Below, in pieces: positions 19,183 to 29,136 of a DNA stretch of 64,000 nt. Made by a program: the position numbers and the translations under genes. Under the pieces are notes generated by a model that saw only the letters and a list, made by a program, of their open reading frames with translations, was not told the DNA's origin and made no database searches. The stretch is from Methanobrevibacter arboriphilus (lineage in GTDB: Archaea; Methanobacteriota; Methanobacteria; Methanobacteriales; Methanobacteriaceae), in assembly GCF_019669925.1 (NCBI RefSeq), contig NZ_AP019779.1:2025292-2089291 (forward strand), written 5' to 3'. The first letter of the stretch is position 1. The number at the start of each line of letters is the position of its first letter.

Positions 19183-19496
19183 TATGCTTCCTCCATTAAT
19201 TCTTCTCAATTTCATATTATATTTAATTTTACAGCATATAATAATTAGTTAAAATATTATAAAAATCTTTCTATAGTATATTAAAAAATAAGTCACTCTT
19301 TTTATTTTATATTAAAAAAATTAGATATTGTATATTTTTTTCATGAAATACATGATTTTTTTTATAAATTGTATAAAATAATTAATATTTTTGTATTAAT
19401 ATTATGGATATTTTTATTAATGAACTTTTTCATTAATTAAGTTTTATCAATGAACTTCTATGAAGTTTTTCAAAAATGAAGTTTTTAAATTCACAG
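19183..19496. other. Intergenic, no gene seen
   Basis: AT-rich spacer upstream of bioY on the minus strand and behind the UPF0104 gene. It contains short repeated AATGAAGTTTTT / AATGAACTTTTT pieces near 19418-19485 but no coding frame. Confidence 0.45.
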
Positions 19497-20666
19497 TTAT
19501 GATTTATTTTCATCTATATTTTTGTTAACAATTTTTTTACCATAATAAATAGCGGTTAATAATCCTGCAATTGTAGGTAATATATATGAAGCTATTCTTT
19601 CAATTGCGCTTGCAGCTATTACATGGTCTGCAGTTATTCCTACAGGAACAAAAAGAGCTATCATTATTATTTCAGTAATACCTAATGATCCAGGTAATAA
19701 TGGTAAAAATGATAATAAAATAGCTATTGTAAATATTGTTATGAATGGGGCTAATGGTGGTGTAATACCTATAGCTACAAATGCTAGATATGAATTAGAC
19801 AAATCCAATCCCCATGTTAAAAGTGCAAGGAATGCTCCTGCAAAAAATAATCTATTTTCTACTATCATAGTAAAACTAGAATTAAAATTATCAATATAAT
19901 AAATAGCTTTTTTCTTCAATTTATCTAAATTATATTTTTTTTGAGTCATTCTCTCAACTAAAGGATGGACCCAACCTAATATCTTCAAAGCTATTTTTTC
20001 AGAAACACTTTTATTGATTCCAGCATATATTACAAGTGAAAATCCAAATATTGTAACTAATATTAATATTATTAGAAAAATTTTTGATAAGATATCTAAA
20101 TACCATGACAAAAGGGCAAAGACTGCTAATATAGACATTAACAAGAAAGGAAGTATTTCAAATACTCTATCTGCCATTGTTGAAGCGAGTCCAACTTCAA
20201 ATGGAGTATCATTGTATTCTTTCAGTACATATGCACGTAGTGGTTCTCCTCCTATTGATCCTGGTGTTATGTTATTTCCAAATATACTTGTCATTAAAAT
20301 ACCAAGAACGTTTATAAATTTAGGGGACTGGTCCATTTTATCTAATATAATCTTCCATCTAAGTGCCCAAAGTAAATAAACAAATATTTGTATCACAATT
20401 GTAAGAGCTAATATCCACAGATTTGTTCTTTTTAAAGTGTTGATTACATCATTAATTCCTGCAAGTATTAGTATTGTAAAAACTAGTCCAAATACTATAC
20501 TGAAAGAAATAATTATGCTTTTTTTGTTATCTCTGATTATAGAATAAATATCCTGATTTTCATTCTTTTCTTTTTCTTTTCTTTCTATTTCTTCCAATTC
20601 TTTTTTTTCTTTCTGAATTTCAGGAGTATTAATGTTAAAAAATTCATCAGATTTTTTAGAACTCAT
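19497..20666 (-). CDS. UPF0104 family membrane protein (flippase-like)
   Basis: The 389-residue protein has a charged N-terminal tail (Glu/Lys coiled coil, residues 1-48) and then about eight membrane helices. The family hallmark is GNNITPGSIGGEPLRAYVLK with TMADRVFEILPF, and SFLPLLPGSLGITEI near the C-terminus, as in the membrane half of lysyl-phosphatidylglycerol synthases and archaeal UPF0104 proteins. These are thought to move or modify lipids or isoprenoid-linked sugars. GAGGA precedes the ATG. It lies 23 bases downstream of the RraA-like gene, so the two are cotranscribed. Confidence 0.85.
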   Translation of the reverse strand: MSSKKSDEFFNINTPEIQKEKKELEEIERKEKEKNENQDIYSIIRDNKKSIIISFSIVFGLVFTILILAGINDVINTLKRTNLWILALTIVIQIFVYLLWALRWKIILDKMDQSPKFINVLGILMTSIFGNNITPGSIGGEPLRAYVLKEYNDTPFEVGLASTMADRVFEILPFLLMSILAVFALLSWYLDILSKIFLIILILVTIFGFSLVIYAGINKSVSEKIALKILGWVHPLVERMTQKKYNLDKLKKKAIYYIDNFNSSFTMIVENRLFFAGAFLALLTWGLDLSNSYLAFVAIGITPPLAPFITIFTIAILLSFLPLLPGSLGITEIIMIALFVPVGITADHVIAASAIERIASYILPTIAGLLTAIYYGKKIVNKNIDENKS

Positions 20667-20689
20667 TTAAATCCTCATTTTATCTAATA

Positions 20690-21526
20690 CTATTCAATTT
20701 TGTCTTTTAATCCTACTATTTGAGATAAAGGTTTTCCTTTTTTGATTTCAGAAATAATATTTGTTTCATTGGCTTTTATTTCCAAAGCCTTTATCATTAC
20801 ATCACAAAAAAGTTCTTGAGGGACATGGACAACTCCACTTTTATCACCAAATATAAAATCTCCATTTTTAATTATTATGTCAGGAGATTCACTTATTTTA
20901 ATTGGAATATTTACTTTTCCTAAGCCTAAAGCATTACCTGCATTAGGTATAGTTTCTTTTGCAAATACTGGATAATTATTTTCTGAAACGAAATTTATAT
21001 CTCGGGTAGCTCCCCATATAACTGTCCCTGCAATACCTTTCTCTCCTGAACAGGTTGAAGTTAACTCTCCCCAAACTGCGGAGCTAGGTCCACTAGTCTT
21101 TATGAAAAGAATATTGCCTTTTTTACAAGCGTCGATTCCTAATAGGGAAGTTCCCCAATCATCTGATGAACTTTCAACTGTAACAACTCTACCATAGGCA
21201 GTTTTATTATTTACAGACTTTAAACCTTTTAAAACCCCGTCCCTTCTTGTTAATTTATTTAATGCATCAGATATTTGGCAAGAAGAAGTATTATCTAAAA
21301 GATTTTTAAGGTTTTCAAATCCAATTTCTTCTTTTATTTGCTTTTTTCCTTTAATCTTTTCTGTTTTTTGGGAATTTTCTGATTCTAAAATATCTAAGTT
21401 TTTAATTTCAAAATCTTCTTTACAGACTCTTAAATCATTAACTAAAATAGTTTTTTTATTTTTCAGATGTTTTTTGTAAGATATTTCATTTAATAATGAT
21501 TTTGCTGATAATTTTGATTTTCCCAT
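20690..21526 (-). CDS. RraA-like protein with N-terminal extension
   Basis: The 278-residue protein has an N-terminal Lys-rich extension of about 75 residues and then an RraA-like domain: CQISDALNKLTRRDGVLKG, AYGRVVTVES, the active-site VIWGATRDI (Arg-Asp pair), and GDKSGVVHVP near the end. Members include aldolases and decarboxylases for oxo-acids as well as non-enzymatic RNase E regulators. The retained RD pair and GDxxGV motif favour a metal-dependent aldolase or decarboxylase. It is first gene of a pair with the UPF0104 protein. AGGTG precedes the ATG. Confidence 0.8.
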   Translation of the reverse strand: MGKSKLSAKSLLNEISYKKHLKNKKTILVNDLRVCKEDFEIKNLDILESENSQKTEKIKGKKQIKEEIGFENLKNLLDNTSSCQISDALNKLTRRDGVLKGLKSVNNKTAYGRVVTVESSSDDWGTSLLGIDACKKGNILFIKTSGPSSAVWGELTSTCSGEKGIAGTVIWGATRDINFVSENNYPVFAKETIPNAGNALGLGKVNIPIKISESPDIIIKNGDFIFGDKSGVVHVPQELFCDVMIKALEIKANETNIISEIKKGKPLSQIVGLKDKIE

Positions 21527-23324
21527 TTTAACACCTAATAAATCTTTTAATTACTTTTATAACATATTTGATTCTTTTTAAATTTATTTGGTTCTTTTTA
21601 TAAGTTTTTTAGATAAATATGTTTTATTTCTAAATTTTATTTTGTTTTAATCATTAATATAATTTGTTTTAATATAATTTATCATATTTATATAATTATA
21701 ATCTATTATAATTTATAAATAATTTATAATAATATATAATAATTTATCACTATCTATCACTATTTATCCCTATTTATCATAACTTATCATTATTCGTTTT
21801 AAAAATATTTGCTTTAAAATATTTGTTTTGAGATATATTTATTCTATTTGTAACTATTAATTTATTTAATTATTTAAATATTAAATATAAATTATTAAAT
21901 CATCTAATCTTTTTAGAAAAATTATTTTTATTTTTAATTAAATTAAAGAATAGAATATTTAACATGATTATTAAATATACAATTTTATATAGTAGTAATT
22001 ATATATTATTATTTAAGATACTAATCATAATCATTATATGCTCATTTAGAGCTTTAAATTATTAAATAATTATCAAAAATTCAAATTATAAATCAATAAT
22101 AAAAGTTAAAACAAATTTAATATAATTAATAGTTGAATATGGTATAATCAATGAATAATAAAAACTAAAAAGCAGAATTATACTTAGCTATTAATTTCTA
22201 ATAAATAAATTATTTAATATTAATTGAATTCTTTAATATTATCCAAATCCTTTAATATTAGTTAAATTTTTTAATATTAATTTAATCTTCATTTATACAT
22301 AATTCAATATTTATACAAGTATTTGTACAATAAGATAATATGAAATATTGCATATTATTGTATATTATTAAAATATATTAAAATATCAAACATATTTAAA
22401 TATTAATAATTATCTAGTTAATAATTATTATAATAAGTATTACAATTAATAAACATTAATAATTAATTTATATTGAAGGAAAACATAATTATATTTAATA
22501 AATATTAAATAAGAACTTATTGATTTTAACAAATTATTGATTTTTAAATTGATAAAATGGATAATAAGTTTAAATAAAAATATAGGAAACTAATCATGGA
22601 TTAAAACTATTATATTTAAATTAATATTATAAAAAATTACTATTATGAAAATTACGACCTAAAAATTATTCAATCTATAATAATTTATTAATATAATTTC
22701 AACTAGATAACTTTAAAATTGAATATGATTGTTTAATAGGGTTTTAACCAAATAATTATTATAATTGGACAATAGTTAATTAATAACTAAATTAAATAAT
22801 ATTAGTAGATAAATAATATCTAATAATATTATAATAATATAATATTAGAATATCTAAAAATAATATCAATATTATAATACTAACAATATTATAATACTTA
22901 ATAATTTTTATAATATTTATATAATAGATAAATAATCTTTAGTTGTCTTTTAAGCTCTTTTTTGCATTATGATTACATTGCATAATGAATATACTACATT
23001 TAATATTTAATTATTATCTAATTATATTCGTATTATCAGATTTTAAATATAGTTATTAATAATTGTATTTAAAGATTTATCTTTATAAAATGATTATAAG
23101 TACTAAATAGAGATATTATTAGATATTATTAATCGTTATTAAATATTAGATAGTTCATTTGCAATTTTATTAAATTTACAAGTATAATTTATGCAATAAC
23201 ATTGCCATCTATGAGATGTAGAGATTTAATGATTTTCACTGTTATTTTCTACAAATTATTTTTTCATAGATAATTAAATTATCCCTGCAAGTACATTAAG
23301 TATCTAATTTAATGGAGGCTTAAC
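21527..23324. other. 1.8 kb gene desert upstream of dnaG
   Basis: The longest stretch without a gene in the window. It is extremely AT-rich, made of AATATTA/TTAATA iterations with stop codons in all frames. Two sites stand out: CATTATG (22965-22971) with CATAATG (22981-22987), and next to dnaG a less AT-rich piece with two tiny adjacent hairpins, GCAAT-AAC-ATTGC (23193-23205) and CATCT-ATG-AGATG (23206-23218). The latter could be a dnaG leader or small RNA. Nothing else recognised. Confidence 0.5.
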
Positions 23325-24473
23325 ATGGGAAAAGGAATTGAAGAACTAACTACAACTAAATATCTTATTCATGCACAAATTAATGCAAATGGAATTGTTG
23401 AAAAGCCAGATGTTGTTGGAGCCGTTTTTGGTCAAACTGAAGGCCTTTTAAGCAATGACTTAGACTTGAGAGAACTTCAAAAAACAGGCCGAATTGGAAG
23501 GATAAAAGTTATTATTCATTCTAATGGGGGAAGAGCTAAAGGAGAAATTGTTATTCCTTCCAGTTTAGATAGAATTGAAACTGCTATTCTTGCAGCATCT
23601 CTTGAAACAATAAACAGGGTTGGACCTTGTGAAGCTCATATTAAAACTATTAAAGTTGAAGATGTTAGGGCTGTTAAACGTGAACAAGTTGTCAATCGTG
23701 CAAAAGAAATATATAAAGGTATGATGGAGAAAGTAACTCCTGAAAGCATGAAAATGATTGAAGAAGTTAAGGAAGCTATGAGAATCCATGAAATATCAGA
23801 ATATGGGGATGAAAAACTTCCTGCTGGACCTAGTATTCATACCTCTGATGCTATTATTGTAGTAGAAGGTCGATCTGATGTTCTTAACTTATTAAAATAT
23901 GGAATTAAAAATACTGTGGCTGTTGAGGGAGTAAATGTTCCTAATAGTGTAGCTAATTTAACTAAGAATAAGACTGTCACTGTTTTTGTTGATGGAGATC
24001 GTGGTGGAGAATTAATATTAAAAGAACTCATGCAAGTTGGAGAAGTAGATTACGTAACAAGAGCTCCAAAAGGCAAAGAAGTTGAAGAACTTGAAAAAGA
24101 AGAGGTTATGATATCACTTCGTGATAAAGTTCCTGTTGAACAATATTTTGCTAATTCAAAGCCAAAAGTTCAAACTCCTAAAGTTGAAGATAAAGTAACC
24201 TTAATGAGAAATTTATTAAGAGATTTAGAAGGTACTGGAAGTGCTGAAATATTAGATGATGCATTAAACATTTTGAATGAGGTTAAAGTTGAAAAACTAT
24301 ATGATGAACTTAAAACTGCAAATAAAGATGCTTATGCTGTAATTTTTGATGGTGTTGTAAGTCAAAGATTGGTTGATATTTCTGTTTCAAAAGGAATTAA
24401 AAATTTAGTAGCTTTTAAAGCAAGTGAAATAGTCAAAAGACCTGATAAACTTAGGATTATAACTGTTAATTAA
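23325..24473 (+). CDS. dnaG: Archaeal DnaG-type primase
   Basis: The 382-residue protein starts at ATG, 8 bases behind GGAGG. The N-terminal part (YLIHAQINANGIVEKPDVVG, then GRIKVIIHSNGGRAKGEI) is the archaeal DnaG-specific region. The central TOPRIM domain has IIVVEGRSDVLNLL (catalytic Glu) and VFVDGDRGGE (DxD). In archaea DnaG copies act with the exosome in RNA decay and poly(A) addition and may also make primers. Length is close to the family norm and no zinc-binding domain is present, as expected. Confidence 0.95.
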   Translation: MGKGIEELTTTKYLIHAQINANGIVEKPDVVGAVFGQTEGLLSNDLDLRELQKTGRIGRIKVIIHSNGGRAKGEIVIPSSLDRIETAILAASLETINRVGPCEAHIKTIKVEDVRAVKREQVVNRAKEIYKGMMEKVTPESMKMIEEVKEAMRIHEISEYGDEKLPAGPSIHTSDAIIVVEGRSDVLNLLKYGIKNTVAVEGVNVPNSVANLTKNKTVTVFVDGDRGGELILKELMQVGEVDYVTRAPKGKEVEELEKEEVMISLRDKVPVEQYFANSKPKVQTPKVEDKVTLMRNLLRDLEGTGSAEILDDALNILNEVKVEKLYDELKTANKDAYAVIFDGVVSQRLVDISVSKGIKNLVAFKASEIVKRPDKLRIITVN

Positions 24474-24753
24474 TTTAAGATTTTATAATTATTTTCATAT
24501 TTTTATTTATTTTTATATTTATCTTCATATTTTTTATACTTTTTATATTTTTTATACTATTTTATTCTTTTTTCTTTGATTTTTTAATATTTGTTTTATT
24601 TTCACCATTTAACTTATTATTAATATTAATTAACCAAGCAAAATTAATATATACTTCTAAATATAAATTTATAGGTGAAAAATAAATATATTTGAAATAA
24701 TAATAAGAAATTTTTAATTGTTAATAATTGAATAGCTAATTATAGGGGTTTAA

Positions 24754-27501
24754 ATGAGCAACTCTAAATCAAAAATTCCTTTTTGGACTTTCGATAGGAA
24801 AAATGCTTTAAATCAAGTTAAATCTTCATTTTCTGGTTTATCTTCTCAGGAATCATCTTATAGATTAGATAAATTTGGCCCCAATACCTTAAAAAATGAT
24901 AAGAAAACTCAATCTGATTTTTTATTGTTTATAAACCAATTTAAAAATCCAATTACTCTTATATTACTTTTCGCAGCATCTCTTTCTTTTTTTCTGCAAG
25001 ATACTACTAATTCAATTATAATACTACTAATTATATTATTTTCAACAATCTTAGGATTTTGGCAGGAAAAATCCGCAGGGGATGCTGTAAATGAGCTTTT
25101 AAATCTTATTAAGGTTAAAACTACTGTTCTTAGAGATGAAAAAAAAGAAGAAATATTTGTTGAAGAAGTTGTAATGGGAGATATTGTTTTTTTAAGTGCA
25201 GGGGATATTATCCCTGCTGATGGTCTTATTATTGAAGAAGATGAGCTTTTTATTGATGAAGCTACATTCACTGGTGAAACTTTTCCTGTTGAGAAAAAAA
25301 TAGGTGTTTTAGATAAGGACACTCCTTTAAATAAAAGGATTAATTCTGTTTTTATGGGTTCTCATGTTGTTAGTGGGACTGGAACAGTTTTGATTATTTC
25401 TACAGGAAAAAATACTGAATTAGGAAATATAAGTGAAAAATTAAGCTCTAAAATTCCATTAACAGATTTTGAAATTGGTATTAAGCGATTTGGTGCTCTT
25501 TTGATGGAAATTACTTTAATCATGGTGATTTTTCTTTTTGCAGTTAATGTGCTTTTAAACAAACCCTTTTTTGATTCTTTACTTTTTACATTGGCTTTAG
25601 CTGTAGGATTGACTCCTCAATTGTTACCAGCTATAATAAGTGTTAATTTAGCTAAAGGTGCAAAACAAATGGCTAAAAAGAAGGTCATTGTGAAACGTCT
25701 TAATTCTATTGAAAATTTTGGTAATATGACTGTTATGTGTTCAGATAAGACTGGAACTTTAACTGAAGGCAAAGTTGAAGTAGATAATACTTTAGATTAT
25801 TTAGGTAATAATAGTGAAATGGTTCTTAAGTTAGCTAAAATAAATGCAACTTTACAGCAAGGATTTAAAAATCCTATTGATAATGCTATTTCAAATATTG
25901 AATTAGAAGAGTTTGAAAAATATGTTAGGGTTGATGAAATTCCTTATGATTTCATTAGAAAAAGACTTAGCTTGTTAGTAAGACTTAAATCTAAAAAAAA
26001 GATAAATAATAATCTTAATACTAATACTAATACTAATACTAATACTAATACTAATACTAATACTAATACTAATACTAATACTAATACTAATACTAATACT
26101 AATACTAATGATTTTAATAATAATTCTAGTAATAATCTGAATAATAAATTTAGTAATGGTCTTAATAATACTGATAATATTAATGATCAAAACATTTTTG
26201 AAAAATCTAATATTTTAATTACTAAAGGGGCTGTTATTGAAGTATTAAGTATTTGTAGTCATGCGGTTAATAATGAAGGGAAAATTGTTGATATTTCTAC
26301 TGTAATTGATCAAATAAATGCTCTTTATAATAAATTAAGTTCTGAAGGTTTTAGAACACTAGCAGTAGCTTATAAAGATTTTGGAAGTGCATCGGTTATT
26401 AATCGTGATGATGAATCTCAAATGATTTTCACTGGATTTATTTCTCTTTTTGATCCTCCAAAAGAGGGAATAAAAGATACTATATTTGATTTAAATAATC
26501 TTGAGGTAGAACTTAAGGTAATAACTGGTGACAATGCTTTAATAGCTAAAAATATGGCTAAAAAAGTGGGGATGAATAACAATAAGGTTATTACTGGTAA
26601 TGATATTCAGAATATGAGTGATGCTGCTTTTGTTCATAATGTTTCTAAATATAGCGTATTTGCAGAAATTGAACCAAATCAAAAAGAAAGAATAATACTA
26701 GCTTTAAAAAGCACAGGAAAAGTGGTTGGGTATATGGGTGATGGTATTAATGATGTTTCAGCTATTCATAGTGCAGATGTAGGTTTATCTGTTAATACTG
26801 CTGTTGATGTAGCTAAAGAAGCAGCTGACATGGTTTTATTAGACAAAGATTTAGAAGTTCTTATTGAAGGTATAAAAGAGGGTAGAAGAACTTTTGCAAA
26901 CACTCAAAAATATATTTTCATGGCTACAAGTGCCAATTTTGGGAATATGTTTAGTATGGCGGGAGCTTCAATTTTTTTGCCATTTTTACCATTATTACCA
27001 AAACAAGTTCTTCTTACTAACTTAATGACAGATATTCCTTCTATGACTCTTCCTTCAGATAATGTTGATGATGAATGGATAAAACATCCAAGAGGTTGGG
27101 ATTTAAGTTTTATAAAAAAATTCATGATAGTATTTGGAATTTTAAGTTCTGTTTTTGATTATATAACTTTTGGAGTTTTAATATTTCTATTTAAAGCAAG
27201 TGAAGTTGAATTTCAAACTGGTTGGTTTATTGAATCTGTTGTTTCAGCTACTTTAATTGTTTTAGTTATTAGAACAAGGAAATCTTTTACTAAGAGTAAA
27301 CCAAGTAAATATTTAGCATTTTTTTCAATATCAATAGCTTTATTTGTGATGATATTGCCTTATATCCCATTTGCGTCAATATTAGGATTTAAACCTGTTC
27401 CTCCGATTTTTTATCTAGTTTTATTAAGTATTGTCGTGTTTTATATAGTATCTGCAGAGATAACTAAAAGATGGTTTTATAAGAGCTTAAATTCTTCATA
27501 A
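24754..27501 (+). CDS. P-type ATPase, Mg2+-import (MgtA/MgtB) type
   Basis: The 915-residue protein has the P-type order: N-terminal FGPNTLKN actuator entry, actuator motif FTGETFPVEK, phosphorylation site SDKTGTLTEG (D331), N-domain, then ITGDNALIAK and MGDGINDVSAIHSADVG hinge motifs, and a C-terminal membrane domain. The IIIB features (GLTPQLLPAIISV in helix 4 and NFGNMFSMAGASIFLPF) indicate a magnesium importer. A 70-residue Asn/Thr insert splits the N-domain (residues about 416-485), including 15 Asn-Thr pairs coded by a pure hexamer repeat. The insert should form a disordered cytoplasmic loop. AGGGGT precedes the ATG. Confidence 0.92.
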   Translation: MSNSKSKIPFWTFDRKNALNQVKSSFSGLSSQESSYRLDKFGPNTLKNDKKTQSDFLLFINQFKNPITLILLFAASLSFFLQDTTNSIIILLIILFSTILGFWQEKSAGDAVNELLNLIKVKTTVLRDEKKEEIFVEEVVMGDIVFLSAGDIIPADGLIIEEDELFIDEATFTGETFPVEKKIGVLDKDTPLNKRINSVFMGSHVVSGTGTVLIISTGKNTELGNISEKLSSKIPLTDFEIGIKRFGALLMEITLIMVIFLFAVNVLLNKPFFDSLLFTLALAVGLTPQLLPAIISVNLAKGAKQMAKKKVIVKRLNSIENFGNMTVMCSDKTGTLTEGKVEVDNTLDYLGNNSEMVLKLAKINATLQQGFKNPIDNAISNIELEEFEKYVRVDEIPYDFIRKRLSLLVRLKSKKKINNNLNTNTNTNTNTNTNTNTNTNTNTNTNTNTNTNDFNNNSSNNLNNKFSNGLNNTDNINDQNIFEKSNILITKGAVIEVLSICSHAVNNEGKIVDISTVIDQINALYNKLSSEGFRTLAVAYKDFGSASVINRDDESQMIFTGFISLFDPPKEGIKDTIFDLNNLEVELKVITGDNALIAKNMAKKVGMNNNKVITGNDIQNMSDAAFVHNVSKYSVFAEIEPNQKERIILALKSTGKVVGYMGDGINDVSAIHSADVGLSVNTAVDVAKEAADMVLLDKDLEVLIEGIKEGRRTFANTQKYIFMATSANFGNMFSMAGASIFLPFLPLLPKQVLLTNLMTDIPSMTLPSDNVDDEWIKHPRGWDLSFIKKFMIVFGILSSVFDYITFGVLIFLFKASEVEFQTGWFIESVVSATLIVLVIRTRKSFTKSKPSKYLAFFSISIALFVMILPYIPFASILGFKPVPPIFYLVLLSIVVFYIVSAEITKRWFYKSLNSS
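26017..26106 (+). repeat. Hexanucleotide microsatellite (AATACT)15 inside a gene
   Basis: Fifteen perfect head-to-tail copies of AATACT, coding for 15 Asn-Thr pairs in the N-domain of the Mg-type ATPase. The unit is a multiple of three, so gain or loss of copies changes loop length but not frame. The absence of any substitution suggests recent expansion or ongoing slippage. Confidence 0.98.
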
Positions 27502-27949
27502 TTGATGTTTTTTATAGAAATTGATATTTTTCATAAATAATTTAAATTATTTATATTTAATTTTATTTTTAATTCTATTTTTAATTTTAACCATATTCTT
27601 AATCTTATTAAAAATTTTAACTTATTTTTACATCTATTCTTTTTTAATTAGCTTTATTTAACCTTGCTTAACTTAAATAAGTTAAGTATATTAAGTATGT
27701 TTTATATAAGATATAGTAAGAAGTTAAATACTATAAATATATATTAAGATATTATTCAAATATTGTTACATTGTCTAATAATTATATAATCTAATAATAT
27801 AATAAATAATACTATTATACTCATTATTATAGTTATTATTATACTTATCACGATAATTATTACTATAATTATTACTATAACTTTATTATAATTATTATTA
27901 AAGTTATTAATACTAATTTGAAATTATAATATTAAATTGGGTTGTTATA
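27502..27949. other. Intergenic, no gene seen
   Basis: AT-rich spacer holding the ATPase transcript end (T-rich near 27510-27600) and the xerA promoter. The stretch at 27830-27900 is a degenerate ATTATTACTATA tandem repeat. No coding frame. Confidence 0.5.
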
Positions 27950-28978
27950 ATGGCAGAATATTCTGATACAGATCAAATAAAGATATCTAAAAAATGGTTC
28001 GATCCACCAAACACAGGTTTACCTGCTTATGATGATAATGGTAATTTATTAAGTGTTTTAGAGGTTTTTAATTTTCCAGATATGATTGAGGAATATTTAA
28101 TAGAATTAGAAATAAGAAATTATTCTAAAAATACAATTAAAACATATAAATCTATTATTACCAATCTTCATGAATTTTTAAAGACTCAAGATGATTTAAA
28201 TGATGAGAAAAGATTTTTAAGAAGTTTTAAAAGATATATTCAACATTTAAAAAGAGATAAGTTAGTTTCTCAAAATTATATATATTTGGTAACTGTTGTT
28301 TCAAAAAAATTCCTCGAGTTTAATAGGTTGTATTTTTTAGATGAAGTTAAAGCTCCTAAAAGAACTAAATCTCTTCCAAAATCACTAAATGAATCAGAAG
28401 TTAAAAAACTCATCAATGCTTATGATGAAGATATTAATGATAATAATAATGAAGAAATTAGTAATTTTAATCTTAATGATAATAATGGTAAAACAAAGAA
28501 TAAAATTAGAAATAAGCTTATTTTAACATTATTATATTCATCAGGAATTCGAGTTTCAGAACTTGTTTCATTATTAACAAAAGACATAGATCTTGAAGAT
28601 AGAACTATGAGAATTAGAGGTAAAGGGGATAAAGATAGAGTAGTTCTTTTTGATAATAATGCTAAATCTTTGATTGAAAAATATATGATTATTCGAGAAT
28701 CTGATAGTGATTATTTATTTGCAAACAGGTTGAGTAACCCTTTATCAACTAGATATATTCAAATCATGATAAAAGATTATGGAAAGAAAGCTGGAATTGA
28801 TAAAAAAGTAACTCCTCATATTTTGAGACATTCTTTTGCAACACACCTTTTAAAAAATGGAGTTGATATTAGAGTTATACAACAGCTTTTAGGTCACTCT
28901 AATTTATCTACTACTCAGATTTATACTAGTGTCGATATGGAAACTCTTAAAAATGTTTATGATAAAGCTAGAATGTGA
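27950..28978 (+). CDS. xerA: Tyrosine recombinase XerA/XerC-D type
   Basis: The 342-residue protein has an N-terminal SAM-like core-binding domain (about residues 40-130) and a C-terminal catalytic domain with the full set R201 (SSGIRVSEL), H290/R293 ([10 protein letters not shown]), H316 ([10 protein letters not shown]) and Tyr325 nucleophile (QIYTSVD). It is full length and complete, matching the archaeal Xer that resolves chromosome dimers at dif. Between the domains is a polar insert ([19 protein letters not shown], residues about 163-182) not usual in the family. No phage or integron genes surround it, so a housekeeping role is most likely; no dif site was found. Confidence 0.9.
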   Translation: MAEYSDTDQIKISKKWFDPPNTGLPAYDDNGNLLSVLEVFNFPDMIEEYLIELEIRNYSKNTIKTYKSIITNLHEFLKTQDDLNDEKRFLRSFKRYIQHLKRDKLVSQNYIYLVTVVSKKFLEFNRLYFLDEVKAPKRTKSLPKSLNESEVKKLINAYDEDINDNNNEEISNFNLNDNNGKTKNKIRNKLILTLLYSSGIRVSELVSLLTKDIDLEDRTMRIRGKGDKDRVVLFDNNAKSLIEKYMIIRESDSDYLFANRLSNPLSTRYIQIMIKDYGKKAGIDKKVTPHILRHSFATHLLKNGVDIRVIQQLLGHSNLSTTQIYTSVDMETLKNVYDKARM

Positions 28979-29136
28979 ATTGTTATTAAATATCAATCAT
29001 TATTAATTTAATTATTATTAACAATTATTAAATATTATCATTAAATTTTATATTATTATTTTTTCTGTTTTTTATTTATTTTTAATAAGTGAAAAGTATT
29101 TATATTATACATATCAATACTATTTATTGATGCAAA

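Noticed and set aside
24474-24753. Possible magnesium riboswitch before the Mg-type ATPase
   Set aside because: The spacer is AT-rich without any stable stem or known riboswitch core that I can recognise.
25975-26190. Minus-strand frame coding a long Ile-Ser repeat
   Set aside because: It is only the antisense reading of the AATACT microsatellite inside the Mg-type ATPase gene.
27950-28978. XerA-like recombinase as an integrase of a mobile element
   Set aside because: It has the size and full motif set of archaeal housekeeping Xer, no tRNA or attachment site is adjacent, and the neighbours are housekeeping genes.
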